Origin: Coenobita brevimanus
Taxonomy: Eukaryota > Arthropoda > Malacostraca > Decapoda > Coenobitidae
Length of the DNA stretch: 64,000 nucleotides
Direction: 5' to 3'
Assembly (NCBI GenBank): GCA_032717465.1
Contig: CM064665.1
Location: forward strand, 25,594,088 to 25,658,087
Shown here: piece after piece, positions 44,701 to 56,466 of the stretch
Numbering within the stretch: the stretch's first letter is position 1
Layout of the letters: each line of letters opens with the position of its first letter
The notes under the pieces: model-generated
Database searches by the model: none
Told to the model about the DNA's origin: nothing
What the model saw: only the letters and a program-made list of their open reading frames with translations
Made by a program: the position numbers and the translations under genes

Positions 44701-44803
44701 TCATTAACTGTTTAGCTGATGTGGACGAATTTCCGTATTTGATCCAGGCTCATACCAGTCCATTATACTCAGTTAAGTACAATATTAGGAAACAATGGAC
44801 TCA

Positions 44804-44833
44804 AATTCTCTCTCTCTCTCTCTCTCTCTCTCA
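44804..44833. repeat. (CT)n microsatellite
   Basis: Short CT run. It forms part of the pyrimidine tract before the acceptor of putative exon 4. Confidence 0.9.
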
Positions 44834-44857
44834 AGGGATCTTCCTCCTTTCCCTCAG

Positions 44858-45034
44858 TCACTTCACCTTTTCTCAGACATCCCGCCATCTGACGAGGAAC
44901 CTGATCACAAAAGGCTCAAGCAACGACGTAACAGAGACGGTTCTATTGGTCGACAGGACTGGCGGAGGAGAGGGACTGGAGTGAGAGGACTGTGGAGTGA
45001 CAGGGAGTGTGGAGACAGGGAGTGTGGAGGATAG
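44858..45034 (+). CDS. Putative exon 4 (charged cytoplasmic tail, stop)
   Basis: An acceptor with a long pyrimidine tract (CCTTTCCCTCAG, ending 44857) opens in phase 0, matching the exon 3 donor. The frame reads SLHLF, SDIPPSDEEPDHKRLKQRR, NRDGSIGRQDWRRRGTGVRG and LWSDRECGDRECGG, ending at a stop (45032-45034). It is highly charged and lacks hydrophobic segments, as expected for a cytoplasmic tail. The last 15 codons overlap a degenerate GTGTGGAG repeat, so the true end is uncertain. With exons 1-3 the product would be about 237 residues. Confidence 0.4.
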   Translation, partial: SLHLFSDIPPSDEEPDHKRLKQRRNRDGSIGRQDWRRRGTGVRGLWSDRECGDRECGG

Positions 45035-45135
45035 GACTGCAGACGGACAGCGAGTGTGGAGGATAGGACCGCAGAGTGACAGGAATGTGGAGTGATAGAA
45101 GTGTGGAGCACAGGAATGTGGAGGACAGGAGTAAA
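44985..45135. repeat. Degenerate short tandem repeat (GTGTGGAG-type)
   Basis: Loosely repeated GAGTGTGGAGGACAGG-like units of about 18-25 bp. Confidence 0.7.
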
Positions 45136-45166
45136 GAGATGCAAAGCCGCTACTAAGATGCTGCCC

Positions 45167-45690
45167 GATACCGATACTGATACCGATACTGATACTGATA
45201 CCGATACCGATACCGATACTGATACCGATACTGATACTGATACCGATACTGATACCGATACTGATACCGATACCGATACCGATACTGATACTGATACCGA
45301 TACTGATACTGATACCGATACTGATACTGATACCGATACCGATAACTGGATACCGATACCGATGCACTGGATACCGATACCGATACTGATACCGATACTT
45401 TCCCTCGATACTGGATACCGATACCATACTGATACTGATACCGATACCGATACCGATACTGATACCGATACCGATACTGGATACCGATACTAATACCGAT
45501 ACTCGATACTGATACCGATACCGATACTGATACTCGATACCTGATACCGATACTGATACCGATACTGATACTGATACCGATACTGATACCGATACCGATA
45601 CTGATACCCGATACCGATAAATTCGATACCGATACTGATACCGATACCGATACCGATACTGATACCGATACTGATACTGATACTCCTGGA
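45167..45690. repeat. GATACY hexanucleotide array
   Basis: About 520 bp of GATACC and GATACT units with a few interruptions (CACTGG near 45365, TTTCCCTC near 45402, ATAAATTC near 45617). Differences between units are almost all C/T at the sixth base, which is part of a CpG when C. The Asp-Thr and Ile-Ser/Gly repeat frames on the two strands are low complexity and not supported as proteins. Confidence 0.97.
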
Positions 45691-45702
45691 TACTAACAAA
45701 TG

Positions 45703-46206
45703 GCCGTTACTTTGCCGATAGCGATACCGGTATACTTTTTTATTTTGATTAGCCCTGCGTTTAATCTGTAACTTCCTGTCAACTTAATTTATAAAAGTAT
45801 AGAATTACTTGTATTTTTAATATTAGAAATAGGGGAAGCTGAGAAGTAACTATAGGCCTATAATTGGCATGGTACTGACAGTTAAAAAAAAGAAGAGAAG
45901 GAAAGTCACAGATTCTTAGAGTCGACTATAATACATAGTTTGTGAACTTTTACCCGCATCCACCTGTGTGTTGGAGCAACCTGAGAGAGTAGCGACCCTA
46001 GGAGTGCAGTAACTTCTCATGCCATGCAGAGCTGAGGTCAGTAATTCAGTATCCATGATCTTAATTAGTTGACTCAGTTCTCAAGTACCAAGTGGCGGTA
46101 TTATGACCTTAAGAAGTCGGAATAATAAAAATGTTTTGCTAAGTTGATAATCTGCTTCTGTGAATAATAAATGAAAGGCAATGAAAAGTATCGCAGTAAC
46201 GGCCAT
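45703..46206. other. Non-coding segment flanked by a short inverted repeat
   Basis: ATGGCCGTTACT at 45703 and AGTAACGGCCAT ending near 46206 are inverse complements. Just inside, GCGATAC occurs on the left and GTATCGC on the right. About 500 bp lie between, with no gene. It may be a small element with TIRs, but no target duplication was found. Confidence 0.35.
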
Positions 46207-46224
46207 ATTTTTAACTTGCCGATA

Positions 46225-47323
46225 CTATCTATCTATCTAGTGTCAGACGCCTCAAACCCGTATGGGGTGGCCACAAACAAATCGCCTCCATGTCGCTCTG
46301 TCCCCCCGCCATTTCATCAACTGCCCTTGTTCCCAACTCACACCCCCATCTCTCTCATATAATTCTCTCCACCTCATCCCTCCATCTCATCCTCGGCCTC
46401 CCTCTCCCTCTCCCTCCACCTCACTCACATCCACCTCTCTTCTTCGCCAGTCTTTCACCCTCATCCTCTTCCACATGGCCAAACCACCTCAGTGTATTCC
46501 TCCTAACGCTCTCCTATCACATCCACATCCACACCACAACGCTCCTTTATATCCTCATTCGTCAGCCCTGTCCTCTCCATGTGACTCCACAGGCTCCTCT
46601 TAAATAACTCATTTCCACTGCTCTCACTCTTGTGTCCTTCCTCCAACAACGTCCAAGCTTCACTTCCGTACGTTAGAGTTGGTATCACAATACTGTCATG
46701 TAGTAACTTTTTCACTTCCATGCTCACTTCCCTGTTTTCTATCATCTGCTTTCAAGGAACCAGCAACCTTTCTTCCCTGCTGCACCCTTTCAAGCACTTC
46801 TCACCCTCCAAACCTCCATCCTTACTCATCACACTACCCAAGTACTTAAAACGTACCTCACATTTTCCAATTCCTCACCATCCAACCCTCGCTGTACATT
46901 CACTGACTTCACCTCTCTCAAAGACCATCACTTTACTATTCCCTACATTCACCTTTAGATTCCGTTTCTTACACACTCTCCCAGACTCGTCCACCAAGCC
47001 TTGCTGCTCCCCTTCGTCTTCACTTAACAACACAGTATCATCTGCAAACAGCAATACAGTGAGTTTCCAAACACTGCCCTCTCTCACCAGGGCCACTCCA
47101 ACATCCACTACCCTATCATGTACCTCTTTTATTACCCCATCCATATACAGATTGAACAACCATGGAGACATGACACATCCCTGTTTCAACCCAACCTTCA
47201 AAGAGAAAAATTCACTCAGTTCACCGTCCACACGCACTGCAGCCTTCGCACCATCGTACATACTCTTCACAGCATTCAACAACTTCCCATCTACTCCATA
47301 TATTCTTAATACTTTCCACAATC
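46225..47323 (-). mobile_element. RTE-type LINE, 3' half, running into the assembly gap
   Basis: On the minus strand the part next to the gap is well preserved. It encodes VDGELSEFFSLKVGLKQGC, MSPWLFNLYMDGVIKEV (motif B region), LLFADDTVLLSEDEGEQQGL (the FADD active site, about 47015-47075) and VNVGNSKVMVFERGEVSECT. Toward 46250 many one-base indels break the frame (GERLTK and RWFGHVER regions). The ATAG-type tail lies at about 46227-46240. Sequence upstream of the RT is lost in the gap. Reading frames drawn across the N run are meaningless. Confidence 0.85.
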
Positions 47324-47423
47324 NNNNNNNNNNNNNNNNNNNNNNNNNNNNNNNNNNNNNNNNNNNNNNNNNNNNNNNNNNNNNNNNNNNNNNNNNNNNN
47401 NNNNNNNNNNNNNNNNNNNNNNN
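47324..47423. other. Assembly gap, exactly 100 N
   Basis: A run of exactly 100 N, the conventional size for a gap of unknown length. The sequence to its right starts directly inside a second copy of the block at 9604. Confidence 1.
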
Positions 47424-47781
47424 TAATACACGCTTGAACGACTGGACCCAGCAGCCCAATTTTTGGCCTGGAGACTCACATGAGCTTCCAGTTCGGACAT
47501 GAGTTATGTGACGTTGACATCGAAGATCATCTGAGGTCACCGGTCGGAAGTCATTTGGGGTCACCGGTAATAGTAAGCAATTCTTTTCAAATACTATGCG
47601 TTAGTCTGTGAGAAACTGAAATAGAAAGTTACTGGACCTCTTGTAATCCTTCTTCCAAAGGCGCACCCTTGTATATGTACATGGTCTTTATGGAATCAGA
47701 AAGAAAGATTGAACTAGAACAAATAGGATTAGAGTGTTTGCCTTTATATGGCCCGGGCAACGCATGGATGCCCACTACTAG
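47424..47781 (+). mobile_element. Helitron-like element 3' end (copy 2)
   Basis: Counterpart of 9604-9946. The hairpin is corrupted (GCCCGGGCAACGCATGG) but CTAG remains at 47778-47781. Only one of the two internal 150-bp units is present to the right of the gap. Confidence 0.55.
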
Positions 47782-49748
47782 TTAGTATTTGCTGTCTCAG
47801 AATATATATGTATATTTTTAATTTACATGATAACAGAGAGAAATGTAGATATCATAAAGGTGCAACATGCAAAATAAATCATGTTATGTATTATCTGTTC
47901 TTCCCACACATTACAAGGAACTTGACGTTGTTCATAGCTCACCAGCATAATAAATCTCTTTAGTGAATGTTGGAGCAGCCCATCACCAAAGCTCAATAAA
48001 ATCAACTGGAGATGGCTATGAATAACATTTATCAAATTTAGTCAAGTATTTAACCTTTTCACGGTATTTTTATTCCTTCTTTTTGCATACGACATTGTTT
48101 AGCCTAACTCAGGTTCGATCTGACGAGGTTACGCCACAGCCTTCGTTACTCCATTCAATAAAAAGTGCTGAAACTTACGTTCTGACCGTTAGTTTCAATA
48201 GGTTTTAAAAACGTCATCTGTGAAACGATGTAGCATTTAATCATCACTGTTGCCTTGCCATATAACCATTCAGGTTGGTCCAAGCGCCAGAAAACTCTAG
48301 ATGCTGTCCAAAAACGCCAAAAACTCACGAATAACGCCAAAAACGCCAAAAACTCACGCTTTACGCGATGGCAGAAGAGAAAAAAACTTGGCGTGTATTT
48401 GTTCCCAGCTTACGACGGATTCAGTATTATTTCCAACCTCCCAGAAACACCCGTCAGCTGAGAATCCCAAAGAACTCCAGATTTTTGTGCTTCGTTCGAT
48501 GCATAATTTTATTGAGAGATTATTGGCGCTTACCGCAGCCCCAGGATTCCTACAGGATTTTTTTTTCTTATCTCATAAAACTGGCTTTTTGTATTAATCT
48601 TTCGAAACAACCTTTCATAACAAATGGGTTAATGGATACGGTCATCTACACCTCCAGTTCGAAAAGTCTATCGCTAAGCTGAATAAAATCACTTAGAGGC
48701 AGCAAGAAAAAAATAAATCGAACTGAAAGTGGTTGAGAAAACTATTTGCAGAGGAGTCAGTGATAACTTCCAGGACTTCTAACCTGATTTGAACTTAGTC
48801 TGGGATATACGAGGATCAGCCTAACTTTCCTGCGGAGTCTGCTAAGTTTGCAACTGCCTCTGTGACCTGCAGCAGGATTTCTCTTTTTCCACTAAGTGTT
48901 CCTTATCTGCCTCGATATGCTATGAGACAGGGGAGTTTCAGTGTCTTGAATGTTTCCAACTCTTGTATATGCGTCCGATATCTCTCGGGATTCAACGACA
49001 TTATTAACGTCTTCTTACGTCTTGTTTCTGTATTTGCTTCTTAAATCTTCTCCCCGAATATATATGATACTTTGGCCAATTCAATTGGCTGAATAATTTG
49101 CCATTTCAAACTCTGTTACCCATATCTCTTATTTCATTACTTCACTATAGAAGTCACAATAATGTTTAGAAATATCCTGCACGAGAGAGAGAGAGAGAGT
49201 TAAAAGAATTTAATAGAAGAAAATGTTGCCTCAAACAGTGTTACGGCTACACGTAGGAGGTACTGTACCATAGGTGACGTTGCCAGACAGACGTTCATCC
49301 TTTACTGGTGAAAGAAAAATATAAGTAAAGATGAAGATATCCTTTATTGCCACTGCAGCACAGGCAAGGAAAAGGAAATACACTTAACCCGGCGAGAAAA
49401 AACCGGGATAGGAAATTATTACGGGAAGGGAGGAAACATTCCGTTTGCCGCTATAATTAGGTCTACCCAAACCATTTAATCTCAAGCTTGAGTTCCTTCA
49501 TTAAAGAAATCTGTCCAAACCACTTTTAGCTCTGAAGTGGTAACTAAAAACAAAATCCTAAGCCCCCGAAAATGGTAATAGAAAACTTCACTGCAAGATC
49601 CTGTTGTTAACTAATTTACTTGTAATTTTTAATCGTGATGAAAAGTAATCAAACAATAACACACCTTTTTTATCCTTCTGAGACTGGAGTTTAATAGGTG
49701 AATATTATCATTAAAAATTGGAAACTAGACAGCATTCAGAGAGCTCGT
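47782..49748. other. Non-coding sequence, copy 2 of 9947-11833
   Basis: Includes the AAAAACGCC tandem repeat near 48306-48362 and the GA-associated repeat near 49185-49275, with many small indels relative to copy 1. No gene. Confidence 0.6.
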
Positions 49749-50716
49749 ATCCGCCAATATCTTTGCCATTAAAGAGGATCGGGATCCAAGATTGATGGAA
49801 ATATTGTGTGGAATACATGGGATCCGGATCAGCCCCCACATTGAATCAATTGTTCCTTGACCTTACCCCACTCTTCCACTTTTTTTTCTTTTTTTTTTTT
49901 AAGTTCATTGAGGAATTTTGGAAATGCTGGGTCGCGAGTTCATGGGATCCGGGTCACTTTAAACTTGTTAATTTTTGCTTGTCCCCATAGCCCATCCTTT
50001 CTACGAAATTTCGGCTGGATTTCATGGAGAGCTTTTGGAGAATAACCGTGTTGACAAAAAGATGAAACTGCAACGAGCAGAGGCTTGCTGGATGAATCCG
50101 ACTGAGACTGTTCCCAGTTTTCACTGGTGTGTAGGTACTCATGAGTCTGCAGGGTACACCACCAGCGTAGCAGGCAATAGTGTCCTGCTTAGTTTTCGCC
50201 GGCGTGTAGGCACTCATAGCATCTACATACTCGATTTCACTGTCTTGTCGTCAGTCATTTGAGCAATTTTTTCACGTTTCACTGCGAAGCTGGGATGGAG
50301 TTTAGGAAAATGATAATTGCATTGACAGCTGCGCCAGACGTTTCTACTTCAATTTAGTAAAAAAAAAAAAAGCGATTTTCGAAATGAAAAAAAATATATA
50401 TATATGCCAGGGCCGTCACACTGGGTCCCGACAGTTTACGGACCAGTGGCCATTGAGGGGTTTCAAAGCTGCTGGCCAGAGCCTTTGACAGATTACGGTG
50501 AATAACTGCTGATGATTTCTAGCGGATATGGACATCTACCTGCTGATTCTTTTGCAGGAACAAATTGAGACAAGGTAGGCACCTGTAGAGAGCAGACAAA
50601 CAGACCGACAAACATATGGAACCCCGACCAGCGGGCTTTTGAATCTTTTGCAGAATTCCGGCAAGCAACAAACATAGGATGGGCCACAACCTCCTCCAAC
50701 TAGGTGGCGGGAGGTA
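49749..50716. mobile_element. TIR element (copy 2 of 11834-12785)
   Basis: Ends are recognisable but altered: TCCGCCAA on the left and TAGGTGGCGGGAGG on the right. The internal GGATCCGG units and 37-bp minisatellite are present but rearranged by small indels. Confidence 0.5.
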
Positions 50717-51218
50717 ATAATAATTTATATCAGCGTATACAATGGATTTTCCGTAGCAGGAAGGAAGAGAACTTGGAATTGCTTGGCTGTTGACAGCAAG
50801 AGATCTTTAAGGTAGACAGTGAAAATGGTAACAGTCTTAATATTCCCACAAGGCTTGCGACCTGCTAATTTTACAGGGACTGCAGGGAAACAAACAACAT
50901 CCACTAGCCTAGCCAGAACAAGAATTACTGTAGAAAAACAATAAAATAAAAAATATATATATAAATGAGCTAAAGGAGGACCTGACCGGTAAGAGATATT
51001 GCAAAAGAACCTGCTAGGAACCAGCTCTGAGCAACCTGTGTTGTCAAAATAAGCGCTGGCAGAAGCAAGAATAGGTGCAGTAGGTGTGGGCGCTCACCAT
51101 CTACTCACTTGATGTATTTTCCTTTTGGGTGTCTACTGTTTCCTCTCTTCCTTCCTCTGCTTCCTCTTCTGTCTTTCGTTCCGTGGTGCTTTCCTCATGA
51201 CTTTCTGCCTAATGGTGA

Positions 51219-51702
51219 CTTTACACCAGGGAATCAAATACTGATTTTTTGAAGATGAAATACAAACGCAAATACTTGTGACATTATGATGCAAAAATAC
51301 AAATACAAATACTTTTTTCTTCTGAATATAAAATACAGTTACAGAAACTAATACAATGAAAATGTCTTCAAATACACTCCAAATATAAATACAATTGTAT
51401 GCAGAGTCCTGTCCCTGGTGATAGTATAGGAAAGTTCAAGACTCCTCAGGACTCGGGAGTCAATTCGGCTGCCACGTCTGCCCAGATGCACGTTGACTCT
51501 CGATCTGAGCTATGATCTAACTCAGCGAGATCAAACAAAAGTGGCATGGCATTTAAATTTCGAAATACAAATACAAAATACTTTTTCTTCTTGATTGCCA
51601 GAAACTACTAATTTATAAATACAAATATGTTGAAAATATGTATTTAAATACAATTCCCAAGTTATAAATACAATTGTATTTGAGTCCACCCCTGCTTTAC
51701 AC
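51219..51702. mobile_element. hAT-type MITE (copy 2 of 13260-13727)
   Basis: Both CTTTACAC target duplications survive (51219-51226 and 51695-51702). The left TIR reads CAGGGAATCAAATAC, having lost three bases and changed others, and the right TIR has one inserted G. The same insertion site shows that the MITE was present before the two copies separated. Confidence 0.85.
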
Positions 51703-53685
51703 TCCCTCGATCTGTCTTTGCTTTCCTTCTATTCCTATTTCATTCCTTCTGCTTATAGGTGACTCCACACTGAGTGACAAGCCAAATGGTTTTCCTATAC
51801 ACTCGGAAACCATTTATTACAGCTGAGTGGTAACAATATAAGCCAAATTATGGCGCCTGGTGGTTTTAGTGGGTAACTAAGGTGCTCCAAATCGGATTGA
51901 GTCTGTGTAGGTTCCCATATGCAAGGGATGAGATGTTTGGGTTTATTGCTCACGCCAAATGCCACTCAGGAATGAATGGGAGCTGGTCACTCTAATCTTA
52001 AATATCAGGACCAACTTATACAGCCCCACAAGGCTTCTACCTCCCTCAGGGGGCAGCACGAAAGGAGTTGGATGATGGATGGATGGATGAAGAAGTTTAT
52101 CCCGTTGTTAGCCTTTCCAGCAACTGAGTTTCATATGTATAGTTGCAGACAAGAGTTTCATTTCCAAGTCATTGTCAAAGTGAATTAATGGATATCTTAG
52201 AGCATATTTTAACCAAAAAAAAAAAAAAAAAAAAAAAACTAGCCTTGTTCGTCTCCGAAGGTGGCAAATACTGGATTCCTAGGGACATTATTCACCGTCT
52301 CTGATATTTACCCATGTTTATATGAATAACTACTTCCATCGGGAAGTAGGAACACTGTATAGGTAAATGTTAGGAAGAGTAAAGATTTGAAGGAAGCCAT
52401 GGGGAGTATGTTTAGCGGGAGTAAAAGTGAATTGTTCCATTGGCTTGGACAAAATGTCAGTTAACAATATTCCATCCTGTAGCAGAAGGCTATATAGACC
52501 CTGCTAAGTACTGACTTCAATCACACAGCGCTCTCAGCACCACTGCAAGCCTAGAATTAGATCATCTGAAGTTGTTGTTGTCGTTGTTTCCTGTAACCAC
52601 ACGGCAACCTGTTGTACGGCAGGCTGAAGCTGTCCCGTCCTGCAGTCTACCATCCCCCTCTCAGGTGATGGGAAGGGAGCTGAGTGGCATCTGAATTGCC
52701 AGACAGCTGAGCCGCCCAGCCATGTTAGTGCCACCCCGTGAACGCGCCCCTCTGCAGGAACAGATAGTCTATCAAGAAAATAATGAAAGAAACTGTCATA
52801 TTTATATAGTGTGTCTAGTGGGAATTAGGTGAGTTATCTGTAGAGAGAAAACATTAAATAACTTTTAACAGCGTGAAATAAAATGTGATAAAATCAAACT
52901 GAGGAAATATTGCAAGCAAGAGTTTGTTGTGGAAATTAAATGCATTATCCATGGAGAGCCAATGGGGTCATTAATGCAATCAACCGTTCAAAAATCTCAG
53001 TTTTCCCCTAAAATACGATTTGTTAGATGAACTGGGACAGGGGTAACACACTGTGTCCAACAGTCCAACCGCGTCGGGAAACTCTTAGGACTGGTACACA
53101 CGCTCAGTTTCTAATATCAATAAGCTCAACCCTTACCGTATGCTTGTTATTTCAGTACAGTACTACTTAAGGTGCCTTGGAAAATATTGATACCGTGACC
53201 ACAAAGTGTTATGCTTTGAGGATGTGAGTGGATAGGGGTAAGGTGGGGACTTGGAACCTTGAAAATCAATCTTCCTGTTCAAATAGACCTACTTCGTAAT
53301 AAAAAATGACTTGGTTACAAAGATACAGTATAGCGTCTACATACTGCAGTGTATTGGAGGAGGAGGAGGTGAAGGCGGAGATATTGGAGGAGTTGTTCAA
53401 ATTTACGAGTTTTATGTACGGAACTTTTAAAACTGGTATGGAACAATGGGCTATTATTAAGGAGTGCTTAACTTTAAGCAGTTTTTGCCCCACCAGCAAG
53501 GTCGGATAAATGTAGCTTGTGTCCCTAACTTTGTTACTGACTGGCTCACTGCACCTTTTTGAATAATGAAATCTGGCAAATTGTAACCGTAGGTTTCATC
53601 GGTCTTACACTTTCACTTACACTGAATCTTATGCTGCCACTGGGGTTCAGGCTTTATGAGGAGAGTGTCGGGGGTGAGAGTATTG
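51703..53685. other. Non-coding sequence, copy 2 of 13728-15644
   Basis: No gene. The poly-A run at 52215-52238 is longer than its counterpart at 14216-14234. Indel density falls sharply past about 52.6 kb. Confidence 0.55.
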
Positions 53686-53689
53686 GAGC

Positions 53690-53895
53690 ATCTTGGTTGT
53701 GTCTGGGTGTGTATGAGGTTCGTGTGGTGTGCATCTTGGTTGTGTCTGGGTGTGTTTGAGGTTCGTGTGGTGTGCATCTTGGGTGTCTGTGGGTGTGTAT
53801 GAGGTTCGTGTGGTGTGCATCTGAATTGTGTTTGAGGTTCGTTGGATGTGTATCTGGGGTGTGTCTAGGGTGTGTCTGGAGTTTGTCTGTGCCGT
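53690..53895. repeat. 43-bp GT-rich minisatellite (copy 2)
   Basis: Counterpart of 15645-15880 with roughly one unit fewer. Confidence 0.8.
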
Positions 53896-54640
53896 ATGTT
53901 AAAAATACAGGACACCTTTTTGGATGTGTTGGGGTTGTGAAATCACGGGAGTACAAAGGACTGCAAACAGCAACAGACGTAATGGTGCTCTTAAGGCTGT
54001 TTGTTACAGACAAGACTATGATATGTAATTCTTTGTGGTGAAGATCAGTATAGCAAAGCAAGAAGCCCCCACCCCCCTCTCCGCCCACCACATCCTTCAG
54101 CCGAAGCCGCCAGGGAAGAGTGAGGAGGACCATCACGCAGCATTGAAAATTTGCCTTGGAAAATTTATAGGATAGACTGGAAAAAAAAAAAAAAAACTTC
54201 TACAGTAACTTAATGTGTAAAGGAAAAGTAATATTATATGGTAACAATATTGCGATGCTGCAGCACTTTCCATGATCTAAAAGTGAGGCAAATCGGTTAG
54301 TTAAATTTTTGTATTAATCAGCCATCGATGTGTTTAATTGTGGATTCGAAGCAGAAACATATCCAAGAAACTTTAAAATGTTTTACTGTATTAAAGTCTA
54401 CCTCATTCCTTAGGACTTTGTTATATGCGGACAACTCCATTAAAGAAAAGCTGTTTTTCTCCATTTGAAGATAATGTTATTAACCGTTTGACCGGTCTGT
54501 TGTGAAGCACTTGTCCACCATATGTTTATGTCATTTAAATAATGTGTAAGCTATAATTTAATCAGATCCACTCGTAGTCTGCACCTTGATAAGTTTAATA
54601 GCTTTAGCTCGTCACAACGCCACATCATATGGTTTGTTCC

Positions 54641-56227
54641 TTAACCCTTACACCGCGGGCATGTTTCCCAATGTTTTGCGTGTCCCGCGGGGTTATTCGG
54701 GCTCTGACAGACTCTCAAAAAATATTTGCCAAAAATCAGTTATTAGTCCTAGAATATTAAAAATAAATATGCTTATGGCACATACCTTCAGCTTTCTCCT
54801 GGGATGTTTGTTGAGCCTTCGTCGATTACCGTAGGACTTGTGGAGACCTCTGAAATTGGATAACGAAGTCTCCACTTTACACTTCCCGACAACCCGTAGT
54901 ATGATTACCACAGCCAGATATTAACACTATAAACACTACTCTATGATTTTCAAGTAGTTTGGGATCCATACTCCAAAAAAAAAACCACTGTGAAAGCAAT
55001 GAAAATTACGAGCGCGTATGACCTTCCCACTTGCGCTAGTTCGCTGTTGGTATTCTGTCATTTATTATTCATAAAACCCCTCACACTTTAAATTTCTATT
55101 ACTATATAACACTTACATATATCTGGAGTCTTTATCCATAAGTTTCCTTCAGTAGTATTAGTTTATTGTCACTGAAGTCATTCAATTTTTCATTCAGTAA
55201 AATACGTAGAGAGCCACGGATTCACTTTCACTGTTATAACATCAAGTATTTGTACTCATATTCTTTTATTACTAATTATTTACATTTCTATTTACATTTT
55301 CTATTGTATTTTCAATATTTACACTTCTATTTTACTTACACTATGTTATTCACTGTCACTTTCAGTAACATAAAACTATAATACACTGTTCAATCATATG
55401 TACTGTACATCCATTGCTTTCACTTGCTATTTACACATTATTTACACATTATTTTCACATTACTTTCCTTTCCCACTTGCACTTTCAGAACTGCTTCTGG
55501 CTGTGGTAATCAAAGAAGCAGGTAACACAGAGGGGAACCTGGCACTCAGCACACTGCCAAGAGGTGCGTTTGTGCTCAGGTGTGCGTCAGGTGGTATGTG
55601 CACAAACCTGGCACCTACGGATCGCAGCCTTCCTCTTGCCTGTGGCAGGCATTTGCACCAGTCTGTGCCGATCCATGTACGCCCTGTGCTCAAGTCTGTC
55701 GGCAAGTGTTACTGGATGGCGCCTTGGAGTTGCTGCTGTCACCCTACCATATCTTTCAAGCAGCTGCTGAACACAAGTCCTGGCGAACAACCTCAGGGAG
55801 AAGGACTTGGGTGGCTTGACCTTCATCTTGTACAGGATGAAGGCGTTCAGCTTCGTCATGTCTATGAGATGCAGAAAAACTTTCCTGTACCACCTAGTAT
55901 TCTTCCTGAGGCAGTCGATCTCTCCAATCATCATGTCGGACTTGTCCACCAGCCGCATGTTCATATTGTAGTCTAAGACAGCATCAGGTTTCATCACAGG
56001 TTCGCCTGTCCTACGGTCGACCTTCCCACTGTCTTTCATTTCCCCCTTGTGTACGGTGGTGAGCATGTGCATGACCCTCTTGTCATGCCACCGTATTGCC
56101 AGCATCTTCTCACACTTGCGTAGGTGCACGTCTCCTCGCTGTGAGGTTCCTGCCTCTGGGAATTTAGGTTGAACTGTGATTGAGGTGGGTGGCTGCCAGT
56201 AGGGAGGTGGGTGGAGCCACGTGTGTC
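54641..56227 (-). mobile_element. piggyBac-type transposon, truncated (copy 2)
   Basis: Counterpart of 16597-18180, with TTAACCC at 54641 and the same subterminal palindrome. Confidence 0.7.
55485..56129 (-). pseudogene. piggyBac-type transposase C-terminal fragment with nonsense mutation (copy 2)
   Basis: Identical in content to 17438-18082 apart from a few bases. A CGA codon of copy 1 is TGA here (plus-strand TCA at 55587-55589), which cuts the frame just after CQVCAHTT and removes the rest of the C-terminal zinc ribbon. A neighbouring change (plus-strand C to A near 55604) is synonymous at Val. The fragment was already inactive because its N-terminal half is missing. Confidence 0.82.
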
Positions 56228-56466
56228 AGGATATCGTGTTACACACGCCTTAACCCTGCACGAACGGGAACCAACTTTTATGCTGAATGAATTGCTCAGT
56301 CGGCTGCAGGTATAAAATAGACACCTTCACGTCCTGGTACTACAGGAGAGTTATTCTTACAGCACGAGGACGTATTTTTTAACGTATGCAGGGCGGGCCC
56401 CAGGATATGAAAGCTGTGCGTGTTTATTGACTTGTTGCTTTTATTGCTCTGCTAAAAAATGCAAGT

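Noticed and set aside
45092..45493. Long Asp-Thr repeat reading frame in the GATACY array, and its Ile-Ser/Gly antisense frame
   Set aside because: Pure consequence of a 6-bp repeat. No start context, domains or conserved flanks.
46630..47564. Reading frames that span the N gap on both strands
   Set aside because: The 100 N are placeholders. Coding on either side belongs to unrelated repeats.
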